Assembly (NCBI RefSeq): GCF_039522665.1
Contig: NZ_BAAADV010000001.1
Span: forward strand, 1,135,226-1,199,225
Source of the DNA: Natronoarchaeum mannanilyticum
Lineage (GTDB): Archaea > Halobacteriota > Halobacteria > Halobacteriales > Natronoarchaeaceae
Direction: 5' to 3'
DNA: 64,000 nt
The position numbers were made by a program, and so were the translations under genes. Below the pieces are notes generated by a model. That model was not told the origin of the DNA and made no database searches. It was given only the letters and a program-made list of their open reading frames with translations. This document shows, piece by piece, positions 17,432 to 25,951 of the stretch; within the stretch, counting starts at the first letter, position 1; every line of letters begins with the position of its first letter.

Positions 17432-18301
17432 ATGGCAGACACCGCGACGACGACGACGTGTCCCGAGTGCGGCGGCCGACTGAACGCGAGCGGCGACGAG
17501 ACGGTCTGCGGCGAGTGCGGGCTCGTCGTCGGCGCCGACCGGATCGACCGCGGCCCCGAGTGGCGATCGTTCGACGACGGCGAGGACCGAAAGCGCACGG
17601 GCGCGCCGCTGACGCGCTCCCGGCACGATCGCGGCCTCTCGACCGAGATCGGCTACGGCTCGGACGGGCGGCTCACCGGCCGGAAACGCCGCCAGCTCTC
17701 GCGGATGCGCCGGGAACACAACCGATCGAGAATCGCCTCGAAGACCGAGCGCAACCAGGTGTACGCCTTTACCGAGATCCGGCGGATGGTCGCCGACCAG
17801 TCGCTGCCCGAATCGATCAAGGAGCAAGCCTGCACGCTGTTCCGGTCGGCCCAGTCAGAGGATCTGCTGCGCGGGCGCTCGCTGGAGGGGTTCGCAGCGG
17901 CGACGGTGTACGCGGCCTGCCGCGCGGGGACCGTCTCGCGAACGGTCGACGAGATGGTCGAGGTGTCCCGCGCGAGCCGCGACGAGTTCAAGGCGGCCTA
18001 CGGGGCGCTCAACACCGAACTCGGCCTGCCGATCGGGCCGATCGACCCGCGCGAGTACCTGCCGCGGTTCGCCAGCCAGCTCGGGCTCGAGGCCGACGTC
18101 GAGCGTCGCGCCCGCGACCTCGCTCGAGGTGCTCGGGAGGACGGCATCGTCGGCGGTCGCGATCCCAGCGGATTCGCCGCGGGCTGTCTGTACGCCGCGG
18201 CCCGCGAGTTCGACGCCGGCGTCACCCAGGCCGAGGCGGCCGACGTCGCCGACGTCTCGCCGGTGACGCTGCGCTCGGCGTACCACGACCTGACCGAGTG
18301 A
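17432..18301 (+). CDS. tfb: Transcription initiation factor B (TFB)
   Basis: Bridges TBP-bound promoters and RNA polymerase. 289 residues: N-terminal zinc ribbon (CPECGG ... CGECGLVV, residues 10-31), a B-reader/linker region (GAPLTRSRHDRGLSTEIG), and two cyclin repeats (KTERNQVYAFTEI to SRTVDEMVEVS, then DPREYLPRFASQLGL to the end). Haloarchaea carry several TFB paralogues with different promoter preferences; which one this is cannot be told. ATG 17432 is chosen over the adjacent GTG 17429. Confidence 0.95.
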   Translation: MADTATTTTCPECGGRLNASGDETVCGECGLVVGADRIDRGPEWRSFDDGEDRKRTGAPLTRSRHDRGLSTEIGYGSDGRLTGRKRRQLSRMRREHNRSRIASKTERNQVYAFTEIRRMVADQSLPESIKEQACTLFRSAQSEDLLRGRSLEGFAAATVYAACRAGTVSRTVDEMVEVSRASRDEFKAAYGALNTELGLPIGPIDPREYLPRFASQLGLEADVERRARDLARGAREDGIVGGRDPSGFAAGCLYAAAREFDAGVTQAEAADVADVSPVTLRSAYHDLTE

Positions 18302-18343
18302 GCGGCTGCTCGCTGAAGCGGCAGTTACGGGAGAATCGACAGA

Positions 18344-19006
18344 TCAGCGGCCGTCGGAGACGACGATCGACGCCAGCCGCCGGAATCGCTCCGCGACCGT
18401 CGAATCCGGTGCGAGCGCCCCGACCGGCTGTCCCGATCGCCGGGCGCGGGCGACGACGTCGGCGTCGGGAATGGTCTCGACGGGGACGCCCAGCGCGTCG
18501 CGGACTCGCTCGTCGGGCGGCGAGGCGCCGACGCGGTTCAGCACGACCCGTTCGATGCCGGCGTCGAGGACGCGCGCCAGCGCCCGGGTGCGGACGGCGT
18601 CGGGCAGCGCGAACGCCTCGGACGACGCCACGAGCAGGCAGCGATCCGCGGCGTACAGCGGGAGCCCGGCGTCAGCGGACATCCCGGCCGGGCAGTCGAT
18701 CACGATATCCTCGTAGCTGCGCTCGATTTCTCGGACGGCGTCGACGAGCCCCGTCGGATCGGCCGCCCGCGCGCCGGCGAGCGACCGTCCGCAGGGGAGG
18801 AGATCGACCGCACCAGTCTCGTCGACGGCCTCGATCGGCTCGGCGCGCCCGGCCAGCACGTCGTGCAGATCGGGACCGCGGCGTTCGGGCAGATCGGCCA
18901 TCCCGAGGTCGGCGTCGACGGCGACGGCGTCGAGCGCGTGCGCGAGGTTCAGGGCCACCGTCGTCTTCCCGACGCCGCCCTTCCCGCCGGTGATCGCGAG
19001 TATCAC
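18344..19006 (-). CDS. MinD/ParA-like ATPase
   Basis: 220 residues with an intact deviant Walker A (GGKGGVGKTT at residues 7-16), switch I-like DADLGMADL, and IVIDCPAGMSADAG as the Walker B strand. Such ATPases position proteins, plasmids or complexes at membranes or DNA. The GTG start at 19006 overlaps the TGA stop of the gene before it (GTGA), suggesting translational coupling. Unlike the 16018-16761 relative, all catalytic lysines are present. Last gene of a run that begins with mcm. Confidence 0.88.
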   Translation of the reverse strand: MILAITGGKGGVGKTTVALNLAHALDAVAVDADLGMADLPERRGPDLHDVLAGRAEPIEAVDETGAVDLLPCGRSLAGARAADPTGLVDAVREIERSYEDIVIDCPAGMSADAGLPLYAADRCLLVASSEAFALPDAVRTRALARVLDAGIERVVLNRVGASPPDERVRDALGVPVETIPDADVVARARRSGQPVGALAPDSTVAERFRRLASIVVSDGR

Positions 19007-19425
19007 GGATCGGTCGCCTCCTCGGCGCGGTCGCTCCCGCCGGAACCGGTTTCGGGGACGGCGTCGCGCGGCGGCGAGGGATCGCCCAGCGCGCGGAGGA
19101 CGTCCGACGGCGTCGCGCCGTCGGCCGAACTGACCTCGCCCCGATCGCGGTCGACGATCTCGACCGGCGGATCGGCGGGGTCGGCCGGGCTCGCGAACCC
19201 GACTGCGACGTGCTCGCCCGCCGGGACGGCCGTCTCGAAGCGTCCGTCCGACCAGCCCGCGGTCGGGACGCCGTCGCGCCGCGGCGGCCAGACCGGCCGG
19301 AGTCGGCTCTCGACGGTCACTCGTAGCGCGGGATCCTCCGAGACCGGCGTCGGGTCCCGCGAGAGAACGGCCTCGACCAGCGTCACGTCGCCCTCGCGAC
19401 GGACGGTCCACTGTAGGTCTGTCAC
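19003..19425 (-). CDS. Unknown beta-rich acidic protein
   Basis: 140 residues. The first 95 or so (DLQWTVRREGDVTLVEAVLSRD ... GEHVAVGFASPADPADPPVEIVDRDRG) look like an alternating beta sandwich; the last 45 are a Pro/Ser/Asp-rich tail. No family or catalytic motif recognised. Its stop overlaps the start of the MinD-like ATPase by four bases, so the two products are probably made together. Confidence 0.7.
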   Translation of the reverse strand: MTDLQWTVRREGDVTLVEAVLSRDPTPVSEDPALRVTVESRLRPVWPPRRDGVPTAGWSDGRFETAVPAGEHVAVGFASPADPADPPVEIVDRDRGEVSSADGATPSDVLRALGDPSPPRDAVPETGSGGSDRAEEATDP

Positions 19426-19450
19426 GGGGCGTCTCGCCGCCCGATCGGCC

Positions 19451-20314
19451 TTAAACTCTCAGGACGGGGCGGCCGAGTCGGCGCGCTGCGGTCGCCGGCG
19501 ACGCGAACCGATCGACGCCGAGCACGACCGGCGCGGGCGACGGCGAGAGCCGCGCCAGCGCCAGTGCGGCGTCGGCGTCGTCGCCGCGAAACGCGGACGG
19601 CGAGTCGCCGGGGCGGGCGGGGCCGGGAACCGCCGCAAGCGCGTCTGCAAACGCGGGGTAGACGGCCGCGGCGAGGTCCGCCCGAACCGCGCGTTCGAGA
19701 TTCCGTTCGCGGTCCTGCAGTTCGAGCCGACGTTCTCGCCGGGTTCGGAGCTCTCTGGCGCGCTCGCGTTCGCGCGCCAGGCGCTGCTCGGCGGCGATTC
19801 GGCCGGTCCTGACCTCCGAGAGTTCGGCGACGGCATCGTCGAGCTGCGCCGAGAGTTCGTCGCTCTCGCCTCGCTCCCGGAGCCGCCCGCGCAGCGTCGC
19901 GACGCGCTCGGCGAGTTCGCGCTCGGCGTCGCCCGCGTCCGCGACCGCGCGTCGGGCCGCCGTCGCGTCGCAGTCGTCGAGAGACAGGGCGGCGAGCTTC
20001 TCCCGGACTGCAGTGAGCTCGGACTCTTTGGCCGATTCGTGGCCCCGTCGCCTCGCGACGGTCGCCAGCGCCGATCGCAGTTCGACCGTCGCGTCGGGCG
20101 TGATCGCGCCGACGTGCTCGAACAGCGGACCGGGGTCCGGGCAGCGAACGGCGATTTTCGACGCCGACTCCGACCCGCGCACGACGGCCGCGAGCCGGTC
20201 GGCGTCGACGCCGTGCTCGCGCAGGTCGACCCACTGGCCGCAGCGATCGTCGCCGCCGATCTCGACGTGGACGATCGCGGGCGGTGCGGCGTCAAAGAGC
20301 GCCCGGCGTGACAT
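19451..20314 (-). CDS. Unknown protein with central coiled coil
   Basis: 287 residues. An N-terminal globular part (to about residue 95) includes IVHVEIGGDDRCGQWVDL. A long Arg/Glu/Leu-rich coiled coil (about 95-215) contains repeated RERERARELRTRRERRLELQDRERN-type heptads. The C-terminal globular end has PVVLGVDRFASPATAARRLGRPVLRV. The layout recalls proteins that bind or bridge, but no family is recognised. Only two bases separate it from the gene upstream, so it belongs to the same operon. Confidence 0.7.
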   Translation of the reverse strand: MSRRALFDAAPPAIVHVEIGGDDRCGQWVDLREHGVDADRLAAVVRGSESASKIAVRCPDPGPLFEHVGAITPDATVELRSALATVARRRGHESAKESELTAVREKLAALSLDDCDATAARRAVADAGDAERELAERVATLRGRLRERGESDELSAQLDDAVAELSEVRTGRIAAEQRLARERERARELRTRRERRLELQDRERNLERAVRADLAAAVYPAFADALAAVPGPARPGDSPSAFRGDDADAALALARLSPSPAPVVLGVDRFASPATAARRLGRPVLRV

Positions 20315-20316
20315 CG

Positions 20317-20661
20317 CTACTCTGCGAGGTCCCGCTCCCGCATCGCGGCGATCGACGGGTAGTCGGTTCCCGATCGGAACTTCGCGTACGGAGTGCTCGG
20401 GTGCTCGCGATCATCGTAGGCCGCTACGGCGTCCCTGACGGACTCGGGGACCGCGACGAACTCGTTGAACGGCCGCGTGCGCTCGATCTGAACGTCGGCG
20501 CCGTGCTTGGCCCGCAGTCTGAGCGCGAGGAACGCTCCCAGTTCCGAATCCTCGAACAGAACGGCGCGGCCGAACCGCCGAACGACGGCGTCCTCGTGGG
20601 ACTGACAGACGTTCCGGAGCGTCTGGCGGGCGCCCCTGGAGTAAGTGACGACCAGTATCAC
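20317..20661 (-). CDS. Unknown 114-residue protein
   Basis: Starts MILVVTYSRGARQTLRNVCQSHEDAVVRRFGRAV and contains a mixed alpha/beta pattern with ALRLRAKHGADVQIERT. No family recognised. It starts at GTG 20661. It has its own promoter candidate: TTTATACTT at 20685-20693 and an AAGGAG-like ribosome site at 20675-20680. The genes downstream may therefore be read independently of mcm. Confidence 0.7.
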   Translation of the reverse strand: MILVVTYSRGARQTLRNVCQSHEDAVVRRFGRAVLFEDSELGAFLALRLRAKHGADVQIERTRPFNEFVAVPESVRDAVAAYDDREHPSTPYAKFRSGTDYPSIAAMRERDLAE

Positions 20662-20684
20662 TGGCCGTATTTTACTCCTTTTGA

Positions 20685-20693
20685 AGTATAAAA
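20685..20693 (-). promoter_or_regulatory. Internal TATA box in the mcm-minD-like gene run
   Basis: TTTATACTT (minus strand) lies 24-32 bases before GTG 20661, in a short AT-rich gap after the 93-residue gene. It would allow the last four genes to be transcribed without mcm. Confidence 0.55.
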
Positions 20694-20707
20694 TTATCGC
20701 GGCGAGA

Positions 20708-20989
20708 TCAGTCGTCGAGGCGCTCGATCGCTGTCGCGGTGATCGGCTCGTCGAGCAGGGCCTCGACGCGCTCCCGGGCGTCGTCTAGCGAGGCGGCGAC
20801 GACCACGACGTCGTCGGCCCGATCTCTCGTCTCGACGCGGTACGCGGCGTCCGGCGCGCTCTCGTACTCGGTGGCGTACGTCCGAAGGACACCCTGAACG
20901 CGGCGTTCGGTGGTCGCGAGATCGATCTCGCCGTCCTCGAACGCCGCGAGCGCGTCCTCGACGTTTCTGAGTGCGGAAATTCGGTCCAT
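20708..20989 (-). CDS. Unknown 93-residue protein following mcm
   Basis: Acidic alpha/beta protein: MDRISALRNVEDALAAFEDGEIDLATTERRVQGVLRTYATEY, then strands with YRVETRDRADDVVVVAASLDDARERVEALLDEP. No family recognised. It starts 7 bases after the mcm stop, so it is probably co-transcribed and possibly coupled to mcm. Confidence 0.72.
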   Translation of the reverse strand: MDRISALRNVEDALAAFEDGEIDLATTERRVQGVLRTYATEYESAPDAAYRVETRDRADDVVVVAASLDDARERVEALLDEPITATAIERLDD

Positions 20990-20996
20990 CGGCGCC

Positions 20997-23093
20997 CTAC
21001 GCGGTTCGGAGGTGATCGAGGTTCGGCTCGTACACCTCGCCCTTCTGTTTGAGTTTCTCGATCTCGCGCTCGGCCTTGGTCTGGTCCATCCCGATCTCGT
21101 CGACCCGGTCCATCACGACGTCGACCGGCGCGCCGTCCTCGTAGTCCTCCTCGACGTCGGCGATCAGCTGCTTGATGTTCTTGATACGGTCGCGCTGGGT
21201 CTTGGACTGGCCCGTCTCGACGACGTCGGCGTCGAACTGTCCGGTCTCGGGGTCGACGCCGATGTCCTGCAGACACGACCGGACGATCTCGATGACGCGC
21301 TCGGCGTCCTGGGCCTCGACGGTGTCCGAGAGGCGGACGCGCGCGCTGGCCTCGGCGAGGCGGACGAGCGCTTCGAGCTTCCGGGCGGTCACCGGAACGG
21401 GCGCGTCCTCGTCGGTCCCCTTCGAGCGAAGGTCGACGTAGAACTGCTGGATCGCGTCCCGGGCCTCCTCGGTCATCGTCGGGAACACGTTGCTCTTGGC
21501 GTGGGCGACGTACTTGCGGAGCAGGTCGGCGTCGATGGCGGGTTCGACCTGCTCGGTCTGGGCGTCGACCTGCTCGCGGGTGACGTCGGGCGTCGCCATC
21601 TCGTTGCGCTGGGTGTTGAGCTCGCCCGCGAAGTTCGTCTGGATAATGTGCTCGGCGAGGCGGGCGTCCTCCTCCTCGTCGGGCTGGTCGGTGACCGTGA
21701 AGATCAGGTCGAACCGCGAAATGAGGGCGGGTTCGAGGTCGATCTGCTCGCCGATCGGCTCGTACTGGTCGAAGCGGCCGTACTTGGGGTTGGCCGCGCC
21801 GAGGAGCGAACAGCGACTTTTCAGTGTAGCGTTAATTCCCGCTTTACTTACACTAATGGATTGCTGTTCCAGTCCTTCGTGCATGGCTGACCGGTCGCTT
21901 GCATCCATTTTGTCGAGCTCGTCGACCGCCGCGATGCCTTTGTCAGCTAAGACGAGTGCGCCCGCTTCGAGCGTCCACTGCTGGCCGTCGCCGAAGTCGT
22001 CGCGGACCGCCGCGGCGGTCAGACCGGCCGCGGACGAACCCTTGCCGGAGGTGTAGACGGACCGGGGCGAAATCTCGCGGACGTACTGAAGTAGCTGGGA
22101 CTTACCCGTACCCGGATCGCCTATCAGCAGCATGTGCAGGTCCCCACGGATCCGCGAACCGTCGGGGAGATGCTTGGTGACGCCGGAGAACAGTTGCAGG
22201 ATGATCGCGAGTTTCTCCTGATCGTAGCCGTAGATCGAGGGCGCCATCGACGCGATCATCTTCTCGTAGATGTCGGGATCCTGGGAAAGTTCGACGATCT
22301 CGGCCTTCTCCTCCTCGGTGATCTCCATGTCCTCGAACTCCTCGTCCTCGATCTCGACGGAGACGCCCTCCATGTACACGTCGAAGATCGGGGACTTCTC
22401 CTGGTCGCTGCCCTGCTGCTGGAGGTGGAGCACGCCGGTGACGGTGACGTGATCGCCGGGCGTGACCTGGCCGGTGACGTCGTCCTCGATGGTGACGTCG
22501 ACGCTCTGTGGCGTCTCGCCGCCGCGCAGCCCCTCGGGGCTCTCCTGAACTCGGAGGCGCTGGGCGTCGACGAACTCGGACTGGTCGAAGTTGATGTTGA
22601 ACGGGCCCTGTCGCTCGCAGCCCTGGCACTCGTGGGGTTCCTGGAAATCACCGGAGGACTGAGGGATGTAGGTGAGCGTGCCGCAGCGCTGGCACTCGAA
22701 GGCGGCCTCCTCGATCTTCGGGCGGACGTCGGTCGCCTTGCGGATGATCCCCTGGACCGCCAGCAGCTGTCCGACGTGTCGCGACCGGATCTCCCGGATC
22801 TCGGTCGTCTCGGGGAGGTTGTGGACGCGGACGTGGGCGCGCCCGAGACTCACGTCGACCGGGAGGTCGTAGATCCGCAGCGCCTCCTCGGCGTACTCCT
22901 GGAGCTGCTCGGGCTGGGAGAGGTAGTCGTCGGCCAGATCCGGGTCGTACTTGTAGAGGTCCTGCCAGTCGACGTGGAGCGACCGCTGCTCGCCGGGGTA
23001 GTTCTGCGCGAGCTGGCCGATCTCATCCCGGTAGTAGTTCCGATAGAACTGCTCGAAAGAGTCGACGAGTTCGGTGTTTTCCGCTCGCGCCAT
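20997..23093 (-). CDS. mcm: Replicative DNA helicase MCM
   Basis: Hexameric helicase that unwinds DNA at forks. 698 residues: N-terminal domain with zinc finger CQRC ... CQGC, OB fold, then the AAA+ core with Walker A GDPGTGKSQ, Walker B AAVDELDKM, and arginine finger in SRFDLIF. A C-terminal winged helix (VVMDRVDEIGMDQTKAEREIEKL) ends at the Thr-Ala terminus. Unlike many haloarchaeal mcm genes, no intein interrupts it. The start is ATG 23093; an earlier in-frame ATG at 23114 adds only seven atypical residues. Confidence 0.97.
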   Translation of the reverse strand: MARAENTELVDSFEQFYRNYYRDEIGQLAQNYPGEQRSLHVDWQDLYKYDPDLADDYLSQPEQLQEYAEEALRIYDLPVDVSLGRAHVRVHNLPETTEIREIRSRHVGQLLAVQGIIRKATDVRPKIEEAAFECQRCGTLTYIPQSSGDFQEPHECQGCERQGPFNINFDQSEFVDAQRLRVQESPEGLRGGETPQSVDVTIEDDVTGQVTPGDHVTVTGVLHLQQQGSDQEKSPIFDVYMEGVSVEIEDEEFEDMEITEEEKAEIVELSQDPDIYEKMIASMAPSIYGYDQEKLAIILQLFSGVTKHLPDGSRIRGDLHMLLIGDPGTGKSQLLQYVREISPRSVYTSGKGSSAAGLTAAAVRDDFGDGQQWTLEAGALVLADKGIAAVDELDKMDASDRSAMHEGLEQQSISVSKAGINATLKSRCSLLGAANPKYGRFDQYEPIGEQIDLEPALISRFDLIFTVTDQPDEEEDARLAEHIIQTNFAGELNTQRNEMATPDVTREQVDAQTEQVEPAIDADLLRKYVAHAKSNVFPTMTEEARDAIQQFYVDLRSKGTDEDAPVPVTARKLEALVRLAEASARVRLSDTVEAQDAERVIEIVRSCLQDIGVDPETGQFDADVVETGQSKTQRDRIKNIKQLIADVEEDYEDGAPVDVVMDRVDEIGMDQTKAEREIEKLKQKGEVYEPNLDHLRTA

Positions 23094-23210
23094 TGCTCTC
23101 CCGTAACGCGGCATCGCCTATGAACCTTGGCAAAGGGCAGTGGAACTGGAGGTCCGACAGGTCCGGCGAGCGACCGGTAGATCGGGCGAGAGCGGCGTCG
23201 ACGCCGAAAT

Positions 23211-23603
23211 TCAATCGCCGTCTTCGCGGGGCGGTTTTGCTTCGACATCGGCGTCGCGCGGAGGCTCGGCATCGCGACGCGGATCGGCGTCGCGCGGGGA
23301 GTCGACGTCACGCCCGGAGTCGGCGTCGCCCGCGGCGGCGTCCGCAGTCGCGGTCGCGGGAGCAGCCGGGCGCTCGTGGACGACCAGATCGTGGTACTCG
23401 AACGCCGGATCGAACCGTCGCAGACGGGCGCGGTACGCGCTCGCGAGGCGGGCGGCCATCCCGGCGTCCGCTCGACTCTCGAACCACAGTCTCGCGAGCG
23501 GGACCGGCGTGACGCCCGTTCGGGCGCAGGCGACGCCGAAGCGGCCGTCGCTGGTTGCGAGCGATTCGACGGAAGCGCGGAGCGAGCGGAGCGAGCAGGT
23601 CAT
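23211..23603 (-). CDS. Unknown protein behind an iron-box-like palindrome
   Basis: 130 residues. A compact N-terminal domain (MTCSLRSLRASVESLATSDGRFGVACARTGVTPVPLARLWFESR ... YRARLRRFDPAFEYHDLVVHERP) is followed by a 55-residue low-complexity tail of Ala/Asp/Arg (repeated RDAD and PPRDAD). The N-terminal domain has two cysteines, C3 and C26. No family recognised. The striking point is its promoter: an 18-bp palindrome at 23651-23668 overlaps or borders the predicted TATA element, so the gene may be metal-regulated. Confidence 0.65.
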   Translation of the reverse strand: MTCSLRSLRASVESLATSDGRFGVACARTGVTPVPLARLWFESRADAGMAARLASAYRARLRRFDPAFEYHDLVVHERPAAPATATADAAAGDADSGRDVDSPRDADPRRDAEPPRDADVEAKPPREDGD

Positions 23604-23650
23604 GGCTGTGGCGTGGTCTCGACGTGGGCGCGCTGAGCGGCGGCGGTATG

Positions 23651-23668
23651 TTTTAGGTTAGCCTAAAA
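23651..23668 (-). promoter_or_regulatory. Iron-box-like palindrome (DtxR/IdeR/SirR type)
   Basis: TTTTAGG-TTAG-CCTAAAA is a 7+7 inverted repeat whose core TTAGGTTAGCCTAA closely resembles the IdeR/DtxR iron box. It lies 48-65 bases before the start codon at 23603, directly beside a TATA-like TTTTATGG (minus strand, 23669-23676). A repressor bound here would block promoter use. The binding protein is inferred, not seen. Confidence 0.6.
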
Positions 23669-23738
23669 CCATAAAATCGTTTCGCTGCGCTTCGGTCGAA
23701 ACCACCGGGCAGGTGCGGGCGCGGCGTCGCGTACCGGG

Positions 23739-24125
23739 TCAGGAATCACCCGCGTAGGCCATCGTGCTCAGCAGCGCGTTCTCGGCTTGCCGGGAGTCGA
23801 GTCGGGTGTGCTGGCAGACGATCGGCACGTCGGACTCGATCACGCTGGCGAATCCGGTTCCTCGCGGGACCTCCTCGGGATCGTCGAGATCGTTGAACTG
23901 CACGTGCTCGGTTCGTTCGGCCCGCACCGTCAGCCGATAGGGACCGACCGGATCGCGGTCGCTGAAGTAGAGCGTGATCTCGACGTCGGCGTCGCGCTCG
24001 CTCGCGTTCAGGATGCAGATCGTCTCGTGGCTCGTCATCTCCGGGGCCGGGCCGGTGCTCCCCGCGGGGATGTACCCCTCCGGGATCGCCCAGCGTTGCT
24101 TTCCGATCATCGTTCGGTTCGTCAT
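23739..24125 (-). CDS. Sensory rhodopsin transducer homologue (ASRT family)
   Basis: 128 residues matching the soluble transducer of Anabaena sensory rhodopsin: IGKQRWAIPEGYIPAGS, MTSHETICILNASERDADVEITLYFSD and ENALLSTMAYAGDS are characteristic. The family forms small beta-sandwich tetramers, and some members are found without any rhodopsin, where a ligand-binding role has been suggested. No rhodopsin gene is in this window. ATG 24125 is used; ATG 24110 (MIGKQRW) is also possible. Confidence 0.88.
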   Translation of the reverse strand: MTNRTMIGKQRWAIPEGYIPAGSTGPAPEMTSHETICILNASERDADVEITLYFSDRDPVGPYRLTVRAERTEHVQFNDLDDPEEVPRGTGFASVIESDVPIVCQHTRLDSRQAENALLSTMAYAGDS

Positions 24126-24200
24126 CCCACGATCGGCGTGAAAAACTGCCACCCCGATCGCCGAACGTTCGCAGTCCGAACGAGAGACCGACGGCGAGAG

Positions 24201-24788
24201 TTACTGCTCGCCGCCGAACTCGCGGTCGCCCTGGATGCGGGTCGCCTGCGGGCCCTTCTGCTCCTGGTACTTCGAGCCGCGCTCCTCGCCGTACGGTCGT
24301 TCTGCTGGCGACTTCAGTTGCGTGAACGTGAGCTGCGCGATGCGCATGTCCGGCGTCAGTGCGACGGGCGTCGTCCCGAGGTTCGACAGTTCCAGCGTGA
24401 TCTGGCCCTTGTAGCCGGGATCGACGACGCCGGCGGTGGCGTGGACGACGATCGCGATCCGGCCGAGCGACGAGCGGCCGTTCACGTGTGCGATGAGGTC
24501 ATTCGGGACTTCGAGCCGCTCTTTCGTCGTGCCGAGAACGAACTCCCCGGCGTGGAGGATGTACGACTCGTCCTGCGGGACGGTCTTTTTGGTGACGTAC
24601 TCCTCCATGTCCCGCTCGTTGTTCGGATCGATACACGAGATGTTCCCGTTGTCGAACTCCAGAAACTCGTCGCCGAGGCGGAAATCGACTGACGCCGGCT
24701 GCACCTGCAGGTCGGGGTCGTCGAGCGGATCGATGACGAGGTCCCCCTCCTCGAGACGCCGTAGAATATCCGCATCTGAAAGCATCAT
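24201..24788 (-). CDS. dcd: dCTP deaminase
   Basis: Converts dCTP to dUTP for thymidylate synthesis. 195 residues in the trimeric dUTPase-like fold, with [32 protein letters not shown] holding the catalytic and nucleotide-binding residues. The N-terminus [19 protein letters not shown] is typical. Some archaeal members also have dUTPase activity; that cannot be decided here. An AAGGA about 10 bases before the paired ATGs at 24788/24785 is a plausible ribosome site. Confidence 0.95.
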   Translation of the reverse strand: MMLSDADILRRLEEGDLVIDPLDDPDLQVQPASVDFRLGDEFLEFDNGNISCIDPNNERDMEEYVTKKTVPQDESYILHAGEFVLGTTKERLEVPNDLIAHVNGRSSLGRIAIVVHATAGVVDPGYKGQITLELSNLGTTPVALTPDMRIAQLTFTQLKSPAERPYGEERGSKYQEQKGPQATRIQGDREFGGEQ

Positions 24789-24937
24789 ACCGTGTCCTTG
24801 CTGCAGGGGGCGCTTTAAACATTTGTTTGTGGCCCGTCGATCGGGTCGACCGAGAGATCACGAACCATCGGTGGGGAGGGTGGTCGGCCGTCTAAAGCCG
24901 ATTCTTCCGAAAAGGCGTCTCGCAGAAATCGTCTCAA

Positions 24938-25008
24938 GCCTAGGCCGGGATTTGAACCCGGGCTCTCGTCCTTACCAAGGACGCGCTTTACCGCTAAGCT
25001 ACCCAGGC
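24938..25008 (-). tRNA. tRNA-Thr (anticodon GGT)
   Basis: Read on the minus strand, the acceptor arms GCCTGGG and CCTAGGC pair fully (one G-T). The anticodon arm is CGTCC-TTGGTAA-GGACG, so the anticodon is GGT (Thr, codon ACC). The T arm is CCGGG-TTCAAAT-CCCGG. No intron. CCA is not encoded. Confidence 0.95.
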
Positions 25009-25081
25009 GCATATCCTGATTGCCGGGATGCGATTTTAGGCGTTTCGATTCGGCCGCCCCGCGGCACGCGGTGTCGTGGGG

Positions 25082-25774
25082 TCAGGGATCCGTCGCGGAC
25101 CGGACCTGATCGTCGGCGGCGCCGTCGCTCGGCGTCGAACCGAGGAAGGCGCCCAGCCCGTCGCCGAACAGCGCCGCGGCGGGCGGCAAGGGGAGTTCGG
25201 TCGTCCGGCCGAGTTCCGTCGCGACCTGCATGAGCCGGGGTCTGGCCGGGGCGGCCTCGGCGGTGACGCCGTCGGCCGCCGTGGTGCCCGCGATCACCGC
25301 GAGTTCGAGGACCGAGGTCTCCAGCGCGCGGTCCAGCGCGCGGGCGTCCTCGGGGTCGGCGTCGCGCCGGAGCGTCTGGTCGCGCCCGAACGAGCGGACG
25401 ACGTCGACTGCCGCGTCGGCGGCGTCCGTGCGCGCGAGGAGGTAGAATCCCCGCGAGACGAGCACGTCCGCGGCGAGGACGGCGAGGTTGGGCTCGACGT
25501 GGTCGGCGGGGTCGCGGTCGGCCCACGGTTCGTCGTGGGCGAGGCTGCGAGTGAGCCGGAGCCCCTCGTAGATGAGCTGGACGCCGGCGCCGCGGTCCGC
25601 GACCGGCTCGGTCGGCACCGACTCGTCGACGGCGCGGGCGCTCAACAGTACGAGCGCGCCGGGAGCCATCGAGGCGTCCGCGAGCGCGTCGTCGATCTCC
25701 TCGCGGAGCCGTGGCGGCTCGATGTCGGCGACGGCGTCGGTGGCTGCGCGCCGTATCCTCGCGGCGTCGTCCAT
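25082..25774 (-). CDS. Unknown helical protein
   Basis: 230 residues, almost wholly alpha-helical by pattern: MDDAARIRRAATDAVADIEPPRLREEIDDALADASMAPGALVLLSARAVDE, later AVLAADVLVSRGFYLLARTDAADAAVDVVRSFGRDQTLRRD and ALETSVLELAVIAGTTAAD. The layout faintly recalls all-alpha prenyl synthases or their inactive partners, but no DDxxD motif is present, so this is only a remark. It starts at ATG 25774 and is divergent from the enoyl-CoA hydratase gene. Confidence 0.7.
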   Translation of the reverse strand: MDDAARIRRAATDAVADIEPPRLREEIDDALADASMAPGALVLLSARAVDESVPTEPVADRGAGVQLIYEGLRLTRSLAHDEPWADRDPADHVEPNLAVLAADVLVSRGFYLLARTDAADAAVDVVRSFGRDQTLRRDADPEDARALDRALETSVLELAVIAGTTAADGVTAEAAPARPRLMQVATELGRTTELPLPPAAALFGDGLGAFLGSTPSDGAADDQVRSATDP

Positions 25775-25951
25775 CACCGCGCTGCTAGGGAAAGGACAGG
25801 CAAAGACCTTTGGAAACGCCCGGCGGCGGCTGCGAGGCGACCGCAACGGGACGGCGACGCGCGATGCCGACGCGATCGTTTGCGAGCGCGAGGGACCGCG
25901 GAACTGCGACGACGCCGGAACCTACACGGTCGCGGGCGCTCCACACGGCGT

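Noticed and set aside
18344..19411. 355-codon version of the MinD-like ATPase
   Set aside because: The extra 135 codons are Arg-rich and overlap the acidic 140-residue gene in another frame. The GTGA overlap and the VILAITGGKGG start fix the true start at 19006.
20997..23093. Intein in MCM
   Set aside because: The Walker A, Walker B and arginine-finger regions are continuous and the length is that of an uninterrupted enzyme.
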